Part shown: in pieces, positions 10,219-20,297 of the stretch
Numbering within the stretch: the stretch's first letter is position 1
Layout of the letters: the number at the start of each line of letters is the position of its first letter
Assembly: GCA_019636335.1 (NCBI GenBank)
Contig: JAHBXR010000016.1
Location: 1-64,000, forward strand
Reading direction: 5' to 3'
DNA length: 64,000 nt
Source of the DNA: Pirellulales bacterium
GTDB lineage: Bacteria > Planctomycetota > Planctomycetia > Pirellulales > JAEUIK01
Notes under the pieces: model-generated
What the model was told of the DNA's origin: nothing
Database searches by the model: none
The model's input: the letters and a program-made list of their open reading frames with translations, nothing else
Translations under genes and position numbers: made by a program

Positions 10219-11661
10219 CTACTGGCCGTCGTCCTCGGGGGGCGGACTGGCGAGGTCGTCGGGGGACTCGCCATTGGTCTCGCCCGGTTCGTGCGGCGCC
10301 ATGGGCACGCCGGCCGCATCGCGCGCGAGGGGGGGCAGACCGTGGGCATCGCCGACTAGTTCAGTATAGACCTCGTCCATCTCCTTGGCATCGGCGGCGC
10401 GGCGGAGCAGCAGGTAGATGGCCGTCGAAGAGACCCAAAAGTACGAAAAGGCAAAGCCGAGGGTGAGCACGCGGACGCAGCCGACCCAGAACGCCAACAG
10501 AGAGACGCCAGCGTTTCCCAATCTGCCGAACGACTCGTTTTCGAGGCCCGTCGCCACGGCCATAATCTCGCTCGTGCGTTCGGCCCCTCCCGTGAAGCTG
10601 GCGCCCCAAAAGCTGAGTTGGATCACCGAATTGCCGACGAAGGAGACGAGCAACCAGGCCAGTACGCCAAATCCCGCGGCGACAAAGATGTAGAAAACGT
10701 AGTGCAACGGGCGCTGAAAAACATAGCTGTAGGAACGGCTGATGCCGTCGAAGAGATCCGTTCCCTCCGAACTGATGGCCGGCCACATCAAGGGCCAGCC
10801 AAACGCCAAGCCGAGTAGCAGGATGGCCATCACGAGACCGGCGAACAAGTAGAGAGGCCAAATGATGGCGAGCAGCAGAATGGTGCTGTCGAAGCGCAAG
10901 AGCCAGCCGCCGAGTGACATGAAGAGGACTGCCAACAACACTCCCAGCAACGGGAAAACCGGCGCCCAGAAGCACGAGACCCAGTGACCGCGGGCAAAGC
11001 CGATCGCGCTGCCGACACTCAATCGCTCTTCCAGCGCCAGCTCGACCGCGGCGATGCGTGTGATGGCTGAAGCAGCGAACGCCCAAACGGCGGTGCCCCA
11101 CAAGGCGCAGAGCAAGAAGTAGGTGAATCCGGCCAGCGTGAGACGTACGTCGAAGAGTCGCCAAAAGGGTGCGGTCAGCGATTGCCAGACCTGTGCAATT
11201 GGGTTTCCTTCGAATTCTGAATAATCTGGCGCGAACGTGATGAAGCGACGGGGACCAAACTCCGATACCACCGCGGCATCTATCGGAATCGGTGCGGGGA
11301 GATCGCCAACGGTGATCGTTCGAGGCGCCGTTCCCTCTAAAGGGACGCCGGCTTCAGTTATCAGATAAGCGCTGGGACCATTGAGCGCCGGGACGGCGAC
11401 AGTGACAGGAACCGACGCCGACACCGACGCGTTCCAGGGCCATACCTGCTGCTGTCGGATGGAGTTGCGCAGCAGTGGATCGTCGGAGCCTTCGAAGAGC
11501 CTTCCCAAGGCCCACCAGCCGAGCGACGTGAAGACGATCGCCAGCGCAGCCAGCAGCAGCTTGCGCGGGTCCAGCGCCGGGCGCACCGTGCGGAAGAGAA
11601 TCAACCAGGGGAAGAGCTCGCGCCACGCAATCTCGCGTAGCGTTCCACGATCGTCGGGCAT
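10219..11661 (-). CDS. conserved integral membrane protein, function unknown
   Basis: This 480-residue polytopic membrane protein is not recognised as a named family. A cytoplasmic start (about 40 residues) leads to one helix (LLLAALAIVFTSLGWWALG), then a polar domain of about 120 residues (roughly 60-180). Five to six hydrophobic segments follow between about residues 180 and 440, and the tail is acidic and proline-rich (PPPEDDGQ). The layout, with several long helices and GWPLMWPAISSEGTDLFDGISRSYSYVFQRP, recalls planctomycete membrane proteins of unknown role. It precedes the permease-regulator fusion by 9 bases, so the two are probably co-transcribed; a link to metal uptake is only inferred. 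Confidence 0.75.
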   Translation of the reverse strand: MPDDRGTLREIAWRELFPWLILFRTVRPALDPRKLLLAALAIVFTSLGWWALGRLFEGSDDPLLRNSIRQQQVWPWNASVSASVPVTVAVPALNGPSAYLITEAGVPLEGTAPRTITVGDLPAPIPIDAAVVSEFGPRRFITFAPDYSEFEGNPIAQVWQSLTAPFWRLFDVRLTLAGFTYFLLCALWGTAVWAFAASAITRIAAVELALEERLSVGSAIGFARGHWVSCFWAPVFPLLGVLLAVLFMSLGGWLLRFDSTILLLAIIWPLYLFAGLVMAILLLGLAFGWPLMWPAISSEGTDLFDGISRSYSYVFQRPLHYVFYIFVAAGFGVLAWLLVSFVGNSVIQLSFWGASFTGGAERTSEIMAVATGLENESFGRLGNAGVSLLAFWVGCVRVLTLGFAFSYFWVSSTAIYLLLRRAADAKEMDEVYTELVGDAHGLPPLARDAAGVPMAPHEPGETNGESPDDLASPPPEDDGQ

Positions 11662-11812
11662 GAATGGCTCCCAGTGCTCGATCCTTCAAGACGTAGGTGC
11701 CAGGATTATGACCGCAGTCCACCCAACCGGCAAGCTCGGCCCAGTTTGTCTACTTGCAGGGTATTCGAATCATGAAAGTCGGGGCTGGAAATCGCCCAGC
11801 GTGGCTTCAAAT

Positions 11813-11859
11813 ATCACAAGCCGCGGCGTGAGTTTTGAAGTCACGCCGCGGCTTGTGAT
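11813..11859 (-). terminator. perfect 19-bp stem hairpin after yacG
   Basis: Arms ATCACAAGCCGCGGCGTGA (11813-11831) and its exact reverse complement (11841-11859) are separated by a 9-nt loop. It lies 34 bases downstream of the yacG stop and upstream of the next minus-strand gene. There is no adjacent T-run, so a factor-assisted terminator or mRNA-end stabiliser is more likely than a classic intrinsic terminator. Confidence 0.6.
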
Positions 11860-11893
11860 GGATGTCACTCGACACAACTCGCGCTGGCGCGCG

Positions 11894-12076
11894 TCACTCC
11901 GCCGACTCGCCATCCCCAAACTCTTCGTCGTCGGGGTCGCGCGCGACAGGCACCGAGTAGTCCTCGCCCAGCCACCGCCCCAGGTCGATTTGGCGGCAAC
12001 GATCGCAGCAGAAAGGCATGCTCGTACTCAACTGCGGATCGAACGGCTGGCGGCAGGTGGGGCAGATGACTGGCAT
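11894..12076 (-). CDS. yacG: DNA gyrase inhibitor YacG-type zinc-binding protein
   Basis: This 60-residue protein has the YacG signature: CPTCRQPF at residues 5-12, then FCCDRCRQIDLGRWLGEDYSVP, giving a four-cysteine zinc site followed by the conserved IDLGRWL segment and an acidic tail. In E. coli, YacG binds GyrB and inhibits DNA gyrase. It ends the chaperone cluster on the minus strand and is followed by a perfect hairpin. Length and motif order match the family well. Confidence 0.88.
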   Translation of the reverse strand: MPVICPTCRQPFDPQLSTSMPFCCDRCRQIDLGRWLGEDYSVPVARDPDDEEFGDGESAE

Positions 12077-12108
12077 CGATCAGCGTCAACTAGAGAGCTT
12101 GAAGACGA

Positions 12109-12230
12109 TTTAACGCAAAGACGCCAAGAATGAGGAAGGCCAGTGTTTTCGCGGACGCAGGTACGGGCGAAGTGGCACAGGCTAGACAGCTTGTTCGCCA
12201 GGCTTTGCGTCTCTGCGTCTTGGCGTTAAA
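12109..12230. repeat. 122-bp element bounded by TTTAACGC inverted ends
   Basis: The stretch starts TTTAACGCAAAGACGCCAAG (12109-12128) and ends CTGCGTCTTGGCGTTAAA (12213-12230), so the ends are imperfect inverted repeats of an AACGC-AAGACGC type sequence. It fills the gap between the fmdB-like gene and yacG. Such ends resemble dispersed small repeats, but no coding potential or target duplication was recognised. Confidence 0.5.
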
Positions 12231-12246
12231 CCGTCCCGCCTGGACG

Positions 12247-12561
12247 TTATTCCTTCGCGGCTTTCTTCGAGGAGGACGAGCTGCTCTTCGATTCGGATGA
12301 CTTGGACTCGCTCGATTTGGATTCGCTCGATTTTGACTCGGACGGCTTGTCGGCGGCGGCCTGTTTCTTGTACGAGTCGCTACGGTAGTCGGTCTGGTAG
12401 AAGCCCGAGCCCTTGAAGACGATCGCCGCGCCGGTGCCGAACAAACGGCGCAATTTCGCTTTGCCGCATTCGGGGCACTTCTTCTTCGGGGCCTCTTTGA
12501 TGCCCTGGAAGAGCTCGAAGCTGTGGTTACAGGCGTCGCAAACGTAGTCGTAGGTCGGCAT
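12247..12561 (-). CDS. FmdB family zinc ribbon protein with Ser-rich tail
   Basis: This 104-residue protein starts with the FmdB-type regulatory zinc ribbon: MPTYDYVCDACNHSFE then KKKCPECGKAKLRRLFG, with two CxxC pairs, and the conserved IVFKGSGFYQTDY at about residues 47-59. The last 35 residues are a low-complexity tail with four SESKS-type units followed by a Ser run and KKAAKE; the units are visible as near-identical tandem 15-mers in the DNA. FmdB proteins were named for a putative formamidase regulator, but the role in most bacteria is unknown. The start at MPTYDY matches the family. It sits between grpE and yacG. Confidence 0.88.
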   Translation of the reverse strand: MPTYDYVCDACNHSFELFQGIKEAPKKKCPECGKAKLRRLFGTGAAIVFKGSGFYQTDYRSDSYKKQAAADKPSESKSSESKSSESKSSESKSSSSSSKKAAKE

Positions 12562-12599
12562 ACGCGTTCCTGGAGCGATGGTCCCGTGAAAAGTGTTCG

Positions 12600-13112
12600 C
12601 TAGCTCGCTTCGCCCGACGAAACGATCACCTGGGTCGGGCGCAACACGCGGTCGCGCAGTTGATAGCCAGGTTGCGCCACCAGCAGCACCGTGCCGGCGG
12701 GATACTCGGCGCTCGGTTGCTGTAGGATCGCCTGGTGCTTGTGGGGATCGAAGGCTTCGTGCAGTGCCGAGATGGGCGTGCAGTGGTGACGTGCCAAGAC
12801 GTCTTCGAGTTGCCGTGCGACCATTTTGAAGCCCTCGAGCAGGCCGGCCGCATCGGGATGCTTCTCGGCGGCCTCGATGGCGCGCCCGACATTGTCGAGC
12901 ACGGGCAGCAGGTCGGTCATCAACGGGGCCTGGGCGTAGAGCGATTGCTCTTCGATTTCGCGGCGGGCGCGCCAACGCACGTTCTCTACTTCGGCCTGGG
13001 CGCGCAGCACGCGGTCTTTCGCCTCGTTCAACTCGACGGCAAGGCGTTCGGCGTCCGAGATCTCGTTCGCGGCCGAGTCGGCGTCATCGTCGGTCTTCGT
13101 AGGTTCGCTCAT
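12600..13112 (-). CDS. grpE: nucleotide exchange factor GrpE
   Basis: GrpE promotes ADP release from DnaK. The 170-residue protein has an acidic N-terminus, a long helix (LAVELNEAKDRVLRAQAEVENVRWRARREIEE), the core LPVLDNVGRAIEAA, GFKMVARQLEDVLARHHCTPI, and the beta-wing signature FDPHKHQAILQQPSAEYPAGTV with VLLVAQPGYQLRDRVLRPTQV. It begins 4 bases after the dnaJ stop, so the two are coupled. No dnaK is in the window; that partner must be encoded elsewhere. Confidence 0.95.
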   Translation of the reverse strand: MSEPTKTDDDADSAANEISDAERLAVELNEAKDRVLRAQAEVENVRWRARREIEEQSLYAQAPLMTDLLPVLDNVGRAIEAAEKHPDAAGLLEGFKMVARQLEDVLARHHCTPISALHEAFDPHKHQAILQQPSAEYPAGTVLLVAQPGYQLRDRVLRPTQVIVSSGEAS

Positions 13113-13116
13113 GGTT

Positions 13117-14286
13117 TCAGTCCTCCGACTTCTCCGTCTCGTCGTGCAGGCTGAAGTATTCCTTCACCCGCTCAAAGAAACTCTTGCGGTGGGGGCTGAC
13201 GTTGGTGTGCTCGACCTCGGCCAGTTCGCGGAGCAACTCCTCTTCGCGCGGCTCGAGCTTCTTGGGGACTTCGAGGACCACCTGCACGAGCAGATCTCCC
13301 ACGCCGCGGCGGCGCGGATCGCGCATGCCGCGACCGCGCAGCTTGAACACGGCCCCCGGTTGCGTCCCAGCCGGTATTTCCAATTCTTCGCGACCATCGA
13401 GCGTCGGCACTTCGATCGTCGTGCCCAGCGCGGCCTGCGGATACGTCAGCGGCACCTGGCAAATCAGGTGCTGGCCATCGCGATGGAAGAGGGGATGCTC
13501 CTTCACCGTAATGAAGACATAGCAATCGCCGCGCGGGCCGCCGTTCGGGCTGGGCTCCCCCTCTCCCTCGATTCGCAGGCGCGTGTCGCTGTCGACCCCT
13601 GCCGGAATGCGCACCTCGCGCTTCACACGTTCGAGAACGTAGCCTTCGCCCGAGCAGCCTGGGCAGGGCTCTTTCACGTAGCTCCCCTGGCCATGGCACG
13701 AGGGGCAATTGGTCTGCACACGGAAGATGCCGCTGGCCTGCACCACCTGGCCACGGCCGCCGCAGTAGCGGCACGTCTCGCGCTGGGTGCCGGGCTTGGC
13801 ACCGGTCGCCTGGCAATCGCTGCAGGCGACATGGCGATCGAACTCGATCACCTTGGCAACGCCGCGGGCGGCCTCGATCAAATCGATCGTGACCTGTGAG
13901 CGGACATCGGCGCCGCGCCGCTGACGATTGCCCCGACGGCCGCCGCCAAAGATATCGCCGAAGCCGCCGCCACCTCCGCTGAAGATATCGCCGAAGGCCT
14001 CGAAGATGTCGTTGATATCGGTGAAGTGGGGCCCGCGCCCCGCGGCGCCGTCGACGCCGGCGTGGCCATAGCGATCGTAGCGGGCGCGTTTATCGGCATC
14101 GCCAAGGACTTCGAACGCCTCGGCGGCTTCCTTGAAGCGCGCTACGGCCTCTTCATCACCCGGATTTTTGTCGGGGTGGAATTTGATCGCCAGCCTGCGA
14201 TAAGCAACCGAGATCTCGTCCTTCGAGACCGTTCGCTCGACGCCGAGCACTTCGTAATAACAACGTTTGGACGCCATAGTGGCCAT
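13117..14286 (-). CDS. dnaJ: chaperone protein DnaJ
   Basis: This type I J-protein stimulates the DnaK ATPase and delivers substrates. The J domain spans about residues 8-75 with the HPD motif in FHPDKNPGDEE. A Gly/Phe-rich linker (about 85-125) follows, then four zinc-finger repeats CSDCQATG, CRYCGGRG, CPSCHGQG and CPGCSGEG (about 155-215), and the C-terminal peptide-binding domain (PLTYPQAALGTTIEVPTLDG). At 389 residues it is normal size. An in-frame ATG at 14277 (MASKRCYYEVLGVER) could be the real start. It lies between groEL2 and grpE in the chaperone cluster. Confidence 0.96.
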   Translation of the reverse strand: MATMASKRCYYEVLGVERTVSKDEISVAYRRLAIKFHPDKNPGDEEAVARFKEAAEAFEVLGDADKRARYDRYGHAGVDGAAGRGPHFTDINDIFEAFGDIFSGGGGGFGDIFGGGRRGNRQRRGADVRSQVTIDLIEAARGVAKVIEFDRHVACSDCQATGAKPGTQRETCRYCGGRGQVVQASGIFRVQTNCPSCHGQGSYVKEPCPGCSGEGYVLERVKREVRIPAGVDSDTRLRIEGEGEPSPNGGPRGDCYVFITVKEHPLFHRDGQHLICQVPLTYPQAALGTTIEVPTLDGREELEIPAGTQPGAVFKLRGRGMRDPRRRGVGDLLVQVVLEVPKKLEPREEELLRELAEVEHTNVSPHRKSFFERVKEYFSLHDETEKSED

Positions 14287-14375
14287 GGGTCACAAGCCGG
14301 CAAAGACAACGCGAGACAGGAAATTATAGGCCTTGCCGCAAAGTTCGTATGCCCCAATTCGATCCGGCACGGCGA

Positions 14376-14405
14376 AACGGGCCACCCCTTGCGAGGTGAC
14401 CCGTT
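14376..14405 (-). terminator. hairpin between groEL2 and dnaJ
   Basis: AACGGG (14376-14381) pairs with CCCGTT (14400-14405), and after one mismatch CACC (14383-14386) pairs with GGTG (14395-14398), leaving an 8-nt loop. It lies 40 bases past the groEL2 stop with no T-run, so it may attenuate or process the chaperone transcript rather than end it. Confidence 0.4.
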
Positions 14406-14444
14406 GGCGTCGTTCCGATTACGCGCTCGAGAGCCGGCATCCGC

Positions 14445-16064
<1,620 letters not shown>

Positions 16065-16121
16065 GATCTCCGGCTCCTCTCAAGTAGAGTTCGGGTGGTG
16101 TGTAGAGAGCGGCGAGGGGCC

Positions 16122-16427
16122 TTAGGCCAAGACCTTCGCCAGGATGTCCGACTCGCGGAGGATCTTCACGTCGCGACCGCCGACTTCGATCTCGGTGCCG
16201 GCGTACTTGCCGAAGATCACCTCGTCGCCGACCGAGACAGAAAGCTGGCCGCGCTCGCCGCTGTCGAGCAGCTTGCCGGGGCCGACCGAGACTACCGTGC
16301 CACGCTGCGGCTTCTCCTTGGCGGTGTCGGGCAGCACGATACCGCCGGCCGTGACCTGCTCGGCTTCGTGTGGCTCGACAACAACGCGGTCATCCAACGG
16401 TCGCAGCTTCAGGCTGTTCTTGGACAT
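16122..16427 (-). CDS. groES: co-chaperonin GroES
   Basis: GroES is the heptameric lid of the GroEL chamber. The protein of about 101 residues contains [58 protein letters not shown] and a C-terminal [11 protein letters not shown]. The mobile-loop region ([17 protein letters not shown]) is normal. The ATG at 16427 is chosen because AGGAG lies 8 bases upstream; an in-frame GTG three codons earlier overlaps that site. It is shared between two groEL genes. Confidence 0.96.
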   Translation of the reverse strand: MSKNSLKLRPLDDRVVVEPHEAEQVTAGGIVLPDTAKEKPQRGTVVSVGPGKLLDSGERGQLSVSVGDEVIFGKYAGTEIEVGGRDVKILRESDILAKVLA

Positions 16428-16515
16428 CGATATCACTCCTGGATTCGTTGTATGTGTTTGGTGCTAGTTCGATTCGTGAAGGAAGAGACTATGGGCCGCT
16501 GAGGCCGCACGGGGT

Positions 16516-18222
16516 TTACATCATGCCGCCCATGCCACCCATTCCGCCCATCCCCATACCTCCCATTCCGCCCATGCCACCCATGCCACCCATGCCATGG
16601 TCGTCGTGGTGGTGGCCCGCTTCTTCCTCTTCTTCCTTGGGGATCTCGGTGATGAGGGCCTCGGTTGTCAGCAGCAGGCCGGCTACGCTGGCGGCATTCT
16701 GCAGGGCAGTCCGCACGACCTTGGCCGGATCGATGATTCCGGCGGCCACGAGATCGCCGTACTGGTCGCGGTCGGCGTCGTAGCCATCGTTCTTCCCCTT
16801 CATCTGACGGACGCGATTCACGACGACCGCGCCGTCGAGGCCGGCGTTGTCGGCGATCGAGCGCAACGGAATGTCGAGGACGTTCTGGATGATGCGTGCG
16901 CCCATCGCCTCATCGCCGGGCAGGTTGAGCCCTTCGAGGGCCTTGGCGCTGCGGAGCAAGGCGACACCACCGCCGGGGACGATGCCTTCTTCGAGCGCGG
17001 CCTGCGTGGCGGCCTTGGCGTCTTCGATCAGGGCCTTGCGTTCCTTCATTTCGGTCTCGGTCGCGGCGCCGCAGTTGATCTGGGCCACGCCACCGGCGAG
17101 CTTGGCGAGGCGTTCTTGCAGCTTCTCGCGATCGTACTCGCTGTCGGTCACGTCGATCTCGCGGCGAATCTGCTCGGCGCGGCCATCGATCTCGGCCTTC
17201 TTGCCACCGCCGTTGACGACCGTGGTGTTCTCCGAGTCGATGATGAGCTTCTTGGCCGTGCCCAGGTCGGAGAGCTTCACGGCGTCGAGCTGGATGCCGA
17301 GATCCTTGAAGATCGCCGTGCCGCCGGTCAACACCGCGATGTCGCCGAGAATCGCCTTGCGGCGGTCGCCATAGCCGGGCGCCTTGACGGCACACACGTT
17401 CAAGATGCCGCGCATCTTGTTGACGACGAGCGTGGCGAGGGCCTCGCCTTCGACGTCCTCGGCGATGATCAACAGCGGCTTCTTGGCCTTGCTGATCGCC
17501 TCAAGCAACGGCACGAGGTTCTTGGCGCTCGAGATCTTATCTTCGTAGATCAGGATAGCGCAGTTGTCGAGTTCGACGGTCTGGTTGTCCTGGTTCGTGA
17601 CGAAGTGTGGGGAGAGATAGCCGCGGTCGAACTGCATGCCTTCGACCACTTCGACGGTCGTCTCCATCTGGCGGCCTTCTTCGACCGTGATGACGCCGTC
17701 CTTGCCGACCTTGATGAAGGCGTCGGCCAGCACTTCACCGATCGTGGGGTCGTTGTTGCCCGCGATCGAGGCCACCTGCATGATCTGCTTCTTGTCCTTG
17801 TCGTTGACCTTGGTGGCCATCTTCTTGATCGCCTCGACGATGGCGTCGGTGGCCTTGGTGATGCCCCGGCTGAGGGCCATGGGATCGTGACCGGCGGCGA
17901 TCATCTTCAGACCTTCGCGGAAGATGGCGTCGGCCAGCACGGTGGCCGTGGTCGTGCCGTCGCCAGCGACGGTGTTCGTCTTGCTGGCGGCCTCGCGCAC
18001 GAGCTGCGCGCCGAGATTCTCGTACGGGTCTTCCAACTCGATGTCTTCGGCCACAGTGACGCCGTCCTTGGTCACCTTGGGCGAGCCCCAGCCCTTGTCG
18101 AGCACGGCGTTACGACCACGGGGGCCGAGCGTGCTGCGGACCGTTTTGGCCAGCTTCGACACTCCAGCCGCCAGCGGCTGCCGAGCTTCGTCATCAAAGA
18201 CCATCTGTTTTGCCACAGCCAT
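16516..18222 (-). CDS. groEL1: chaperonin GroEL, first copy with GGM-rich tail
   Basis: This 568-residue GroEL contains [60 protein letters not shown] and GGGVALLRS. It ends with a histidine patch (GHHHDDHG) followed by a long GGM repeat tail, the classic flexible tail of folding-active GroEL. The start at [15 protein letters not shown] is supported by AGGAGGAA immediately upstream. It is first in the cluster groEL1-groES-groEL2-dnaJ-grpE-fmdB-yacG. No CIRCE element (TTAGCACTC-N9-GAGTGCTAA) was found upstream. Confidence 0.96.
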   Translation of the reverse strand: MAVAKQMVFDDEARQPLAAGVSKLAKTVRSTLGPRGRNAVLDKGWGSPKVTKDGVTVAEDIELEDPYENLGAQLVREAASKTNTVAGDGTTTATVLADAIFREGLKMIAAGHDPMALSRGITKATDAIVEAIKKMATKVNDKDKKQIMQVASIAGNNDPTIGEVLADAFIKVGKDGVITVEEGRQMETTVEVVEGMQFDRGYLSPHFVTNQDNQTVELDNCAILIYEDKISSAKNLVPLLEAISKAKKPLLIIAEDVEGEALATLVVNKMRGILNVCAVKAPGYGDRRKAILGDIAVLTGGTAIFKDLGIQLDAVKLSDLGTAKKLIIDSENTTVVNGGGKKAEIDGRAEQIRREIDVTDSEYDREKLQERLAKLAGGVAQINCGAATETEMKERKALIEDAKAATQAALEEGIVPGGGVALLRSAKALEGLNLPGDEAMGARIIQNVLDIPLRSIADNAGLDGAVVVNRVRQMKGKNDGYDADRDQYGDLVAAGIIDPAKVVRTALQNAASVAGLLLTTEALITEIPKEEEEEAGHHHDDHGMGGMGGMGGMGGMGMGGMGGMGGMM

Positions 18223-18817
18223 TTCCTCCTGTAGGTGCCCTGCGGGGGGTTTTGATTTTTCGTTTGGTGTGCAGGAGCGGGTTGTATTTGGTGGGAGTTG
18301 CCACCGCAGGTGGGGCGGCAACGGTCGTTTCGGTTCACGGCGGCTGCCAAAGCATGCTCGACGAAGACCGCGCAACCGCACGGCGTCAACTTTTGGCAGT
18401 CGGCGGTGTTTGTGGCCCGTAGAAACGCACTCCGCGTGCCCAGGACTACATTAAACACAAACTCACGGCGCAACCCACTGACACAATGAGACTTGCAACT
18501 CAGGGCATGACACTACCGGCCAGCCACGTTGCGTTGGTGTCCCACGACGAATTGCCAAAATGGCAGTTCAAATTGAGTTGCCACTGTCGGTCGGGATTTC
18601 AACTCACGTCGAAGCCGTCCTTGCCTTGCGAGTCCAAGAACACCGATCCCCTGGACCGGGTGACTCGCCTCGGGCGCCGAAACCGACTTGGGATGAGCGG
18701 GAACACAAGGAACACTAATCGGCACTAATTCCCACTAATCAATCATTAGTGTTGATTAGTGGGAATTAGTGTTGATTAGTGGGAATTAGTGTTGATTAGT
18801 GGGAATTAGTGTTCCGT
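18223..18817. other. intergenic region upstream of groEL1
   Basis: About 595 bases without a credible gene. It must hold the groEL1 promoter (reading leftward), but no CIRCE repeat or clear sigma-32-type site was recognised. A short hairpin candidate, GTTGCC...GGCAAC, lies in the probable groEL1 leader at about 18296-18326. The right end carries the 20-bp tandem repeat described separately. Confidence 0.5.
18723..18811. repeat. three 20-bp tandem repeats plus an inverted copy
   Basis: The unit GTTGATTAGTGGGAATTAGT occurs three times head to tail at 18751-18770, 18771-18790 and 18791-18810. An inverted copy, CACTAATTCCCACTAATCAA, stands at 18723-18742, so the array can fold back on itself. 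It is AT-rich against a GC-rich background and lies 7 bases from the stop of the M42 peptidase gene. Confidence 0.85.
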
Positions 18818-19876
18818 TTACGGCACAAAGTCCGACTCGGCGTCGATGGAGAGGGCGAATTCGGCCAGCAGGTCAGCGGCGTGGTCGATGTCTTCTAGGG
18901 AGATCATCTCGACCGGGCTGTGCATGTAGCGGTTGGCGATGCTGACCAAACCCGTCGCCATGCCGCCGCGGTTCACTTGCATGGCGTTGGCGTCGGTGCC
19001 GGTGGCGCGGCTTTCGCCCACGATCTGATAGGGGATCTTCTTCTCCTCGGCGGCGCGGAGCAGTCGCTCGACGACGCGGGGATTCATGTTCGGACCCCGG
19101 GCAATCACCGGTCCCTTGCCCAAGGCCACGTCCCCCTCTTCCTTCTTGTCGACCGTCGGGCAGTCGGTCGCATGTGTGACGTCAACGGCGATACCGACTT
19201 GCGGGTCAATGCTGTGCGAGCTGGTCTTCGCCCCGCGCAGGCCGATCTCTTCCTGCACGGTCGAGACGGCGTACAAGGCACAGCGGAGCTTTTTCTGGCA
19301 GGCGCGGCGCATGGCCTCGAGCACGACCCACAGACCGCACTTGTCGTCCATGGCGGGCGAAAAGGCCATGTTGTTCCGCAAGTCGCGGTAGTCGAGATCG
19401 AGCGTTACGGGATCGCCAATCCGCACGATCGAGAGGACCTCTTCCTTGTTCTTCGCGCCGATATCGATCCACAGATCCTTCATCTTGGGAATCTGCTTCC
19501 GCTCTTCGTCCGTCAGCAGGTGAATCGCCTTGCGCGCGATGATGCCCTGCACGGGCCCGCCGTCGGTCCAGATGGTCATCTTCTGTCCGATCAGCACCTG
19601 CACGTCCCAGCCGCCGATCGGCTGCACATAGATGAAGCCGTCGCCGTCGACGTGCTGCACGAGCAGGCCGATTTGATCGCAGTGGCCGGCAAACATGAGC
19701 CGCAGAGGCGCGCTGGTATTGGCCGCGGCAATGACGTTGCCGTGCAGATCGGTAGTCACCTTTTCGGCAAAATCGGCGACATACGCCCGGACGAGATCTT
19801 GGACGGGCCGCTCGTACCCCGAGGGACTGGGGGTTTCGAGGAGCTGACGCAGGAACTTACGAGCTCGATCATCCAT
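18818..19876 (-). CDS. M42 family metallopeptidase (glutamyl aminopeptidase/endoglucanase-like)
   Basis: This 352-residue M42 aminopeptidase is a cytoplasmic dimetal enzyme that trims peptides, usually as a tetrahedral dodecamer. Visible motifs are TPSPSGYERPVQDLV at the N-terminus, MFAGHCDQIGLLV (first metal His and Asp), AFSPAMDDKCGLW (bridging Asp), STVQEEIGLRGA (catalytic Glu pair), GIAVDVTHATDCP, and RYMHSPVEMI (last metal His). All catalytic residues appear present. The start at MDDRARKFL is chosen for family length; the upstream in-frame extension is low-quality sequence. It is followed by the 20-bp repeat array. Confidence 0.93.
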   Translation of the reverse strand: MDDRARKFLRQLLETPSPSGYERPVQDLVRAYVADFAEKVTTDLHGNVIAAANTSAPLRLMFAGHCDQIGLLVQHVDGDGFIYVQPIGGWDVQVLIGQKMTIWTDGGPVQGIIARKAIHLLTDEERKQIPKMKDLWIDIGAKNKEEVLSIVRIGDPVTLDLDYRDLRNNMAFSPAMDDKCGLWVVLEAMRRACQKKLRCALYAVSTVQEEIGLRGAKTSSHSIDPQVGIAVDVTHATDCPTVDKKEEGDVALGKGPVIARGPNMNPRVVERLLRAAEEKKIPYQIVGESRATGTDANAMQVNRGGMATGLVSIANRYMHSPVEMISLEDIDHAADLLAEFALSIDAESDFVP

Positions 19877-20297
19877 GAGTATTCGTCCGGTGACGTGGGG
19901 TGAGGGATGGTGCCGGTTGTAGCGATTCGCAAGCTGCCGAGCGAAGTAGGGCAGCCGGAAACAACCTATCCGGGGCATGGGGCGGGCAGCAAGGGGCAGG
20001 CGTGATTCGCTTGCCGCACTTCGCGCGCGTCGATAGGCTGGAAGTTGACGCGCAGCGCGGGACCGAAGTGACCGTGACAACAGAACTTGTCGCGATCCCG
20101 CCTCGAGCGCCGCGTGATCAGCGGTGCAGCGCCGGTACCGGAACCCAGCGCGACGCCCACACCTCCAGCCCACCGATCCGCGACACCGAGGCCGGCAGCG
20201 CCAGGGCGGTTCCGCCACTTGTCGACGCAAGCGACCTGGTCGACGTTGCGGCTCGCTGGCCCGCACTGGTTCGTGGACCTGGCGAGAAAGCCACCGG
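19877..20297. other. intergenic region between divergent genes
   Basis: About 420 bases separating the M42 peptidase (leftward) from the TPR operon (rightward). It should contain both promoters, but no box or repeat was clear enough to call. Confidence 0.4.

Noticed and set aside
18723..18811. CRISPR array
   Set aside because: Units are directly abutting 20-bp tandem repeats without variable spacers, and no cas gene is nearby.
18223..18817. CIRCE operator upstream of groEL1
   Set aside because: Looked for TTAGCACTC-N9-GAGTGCTAA and close variants; none was visible.
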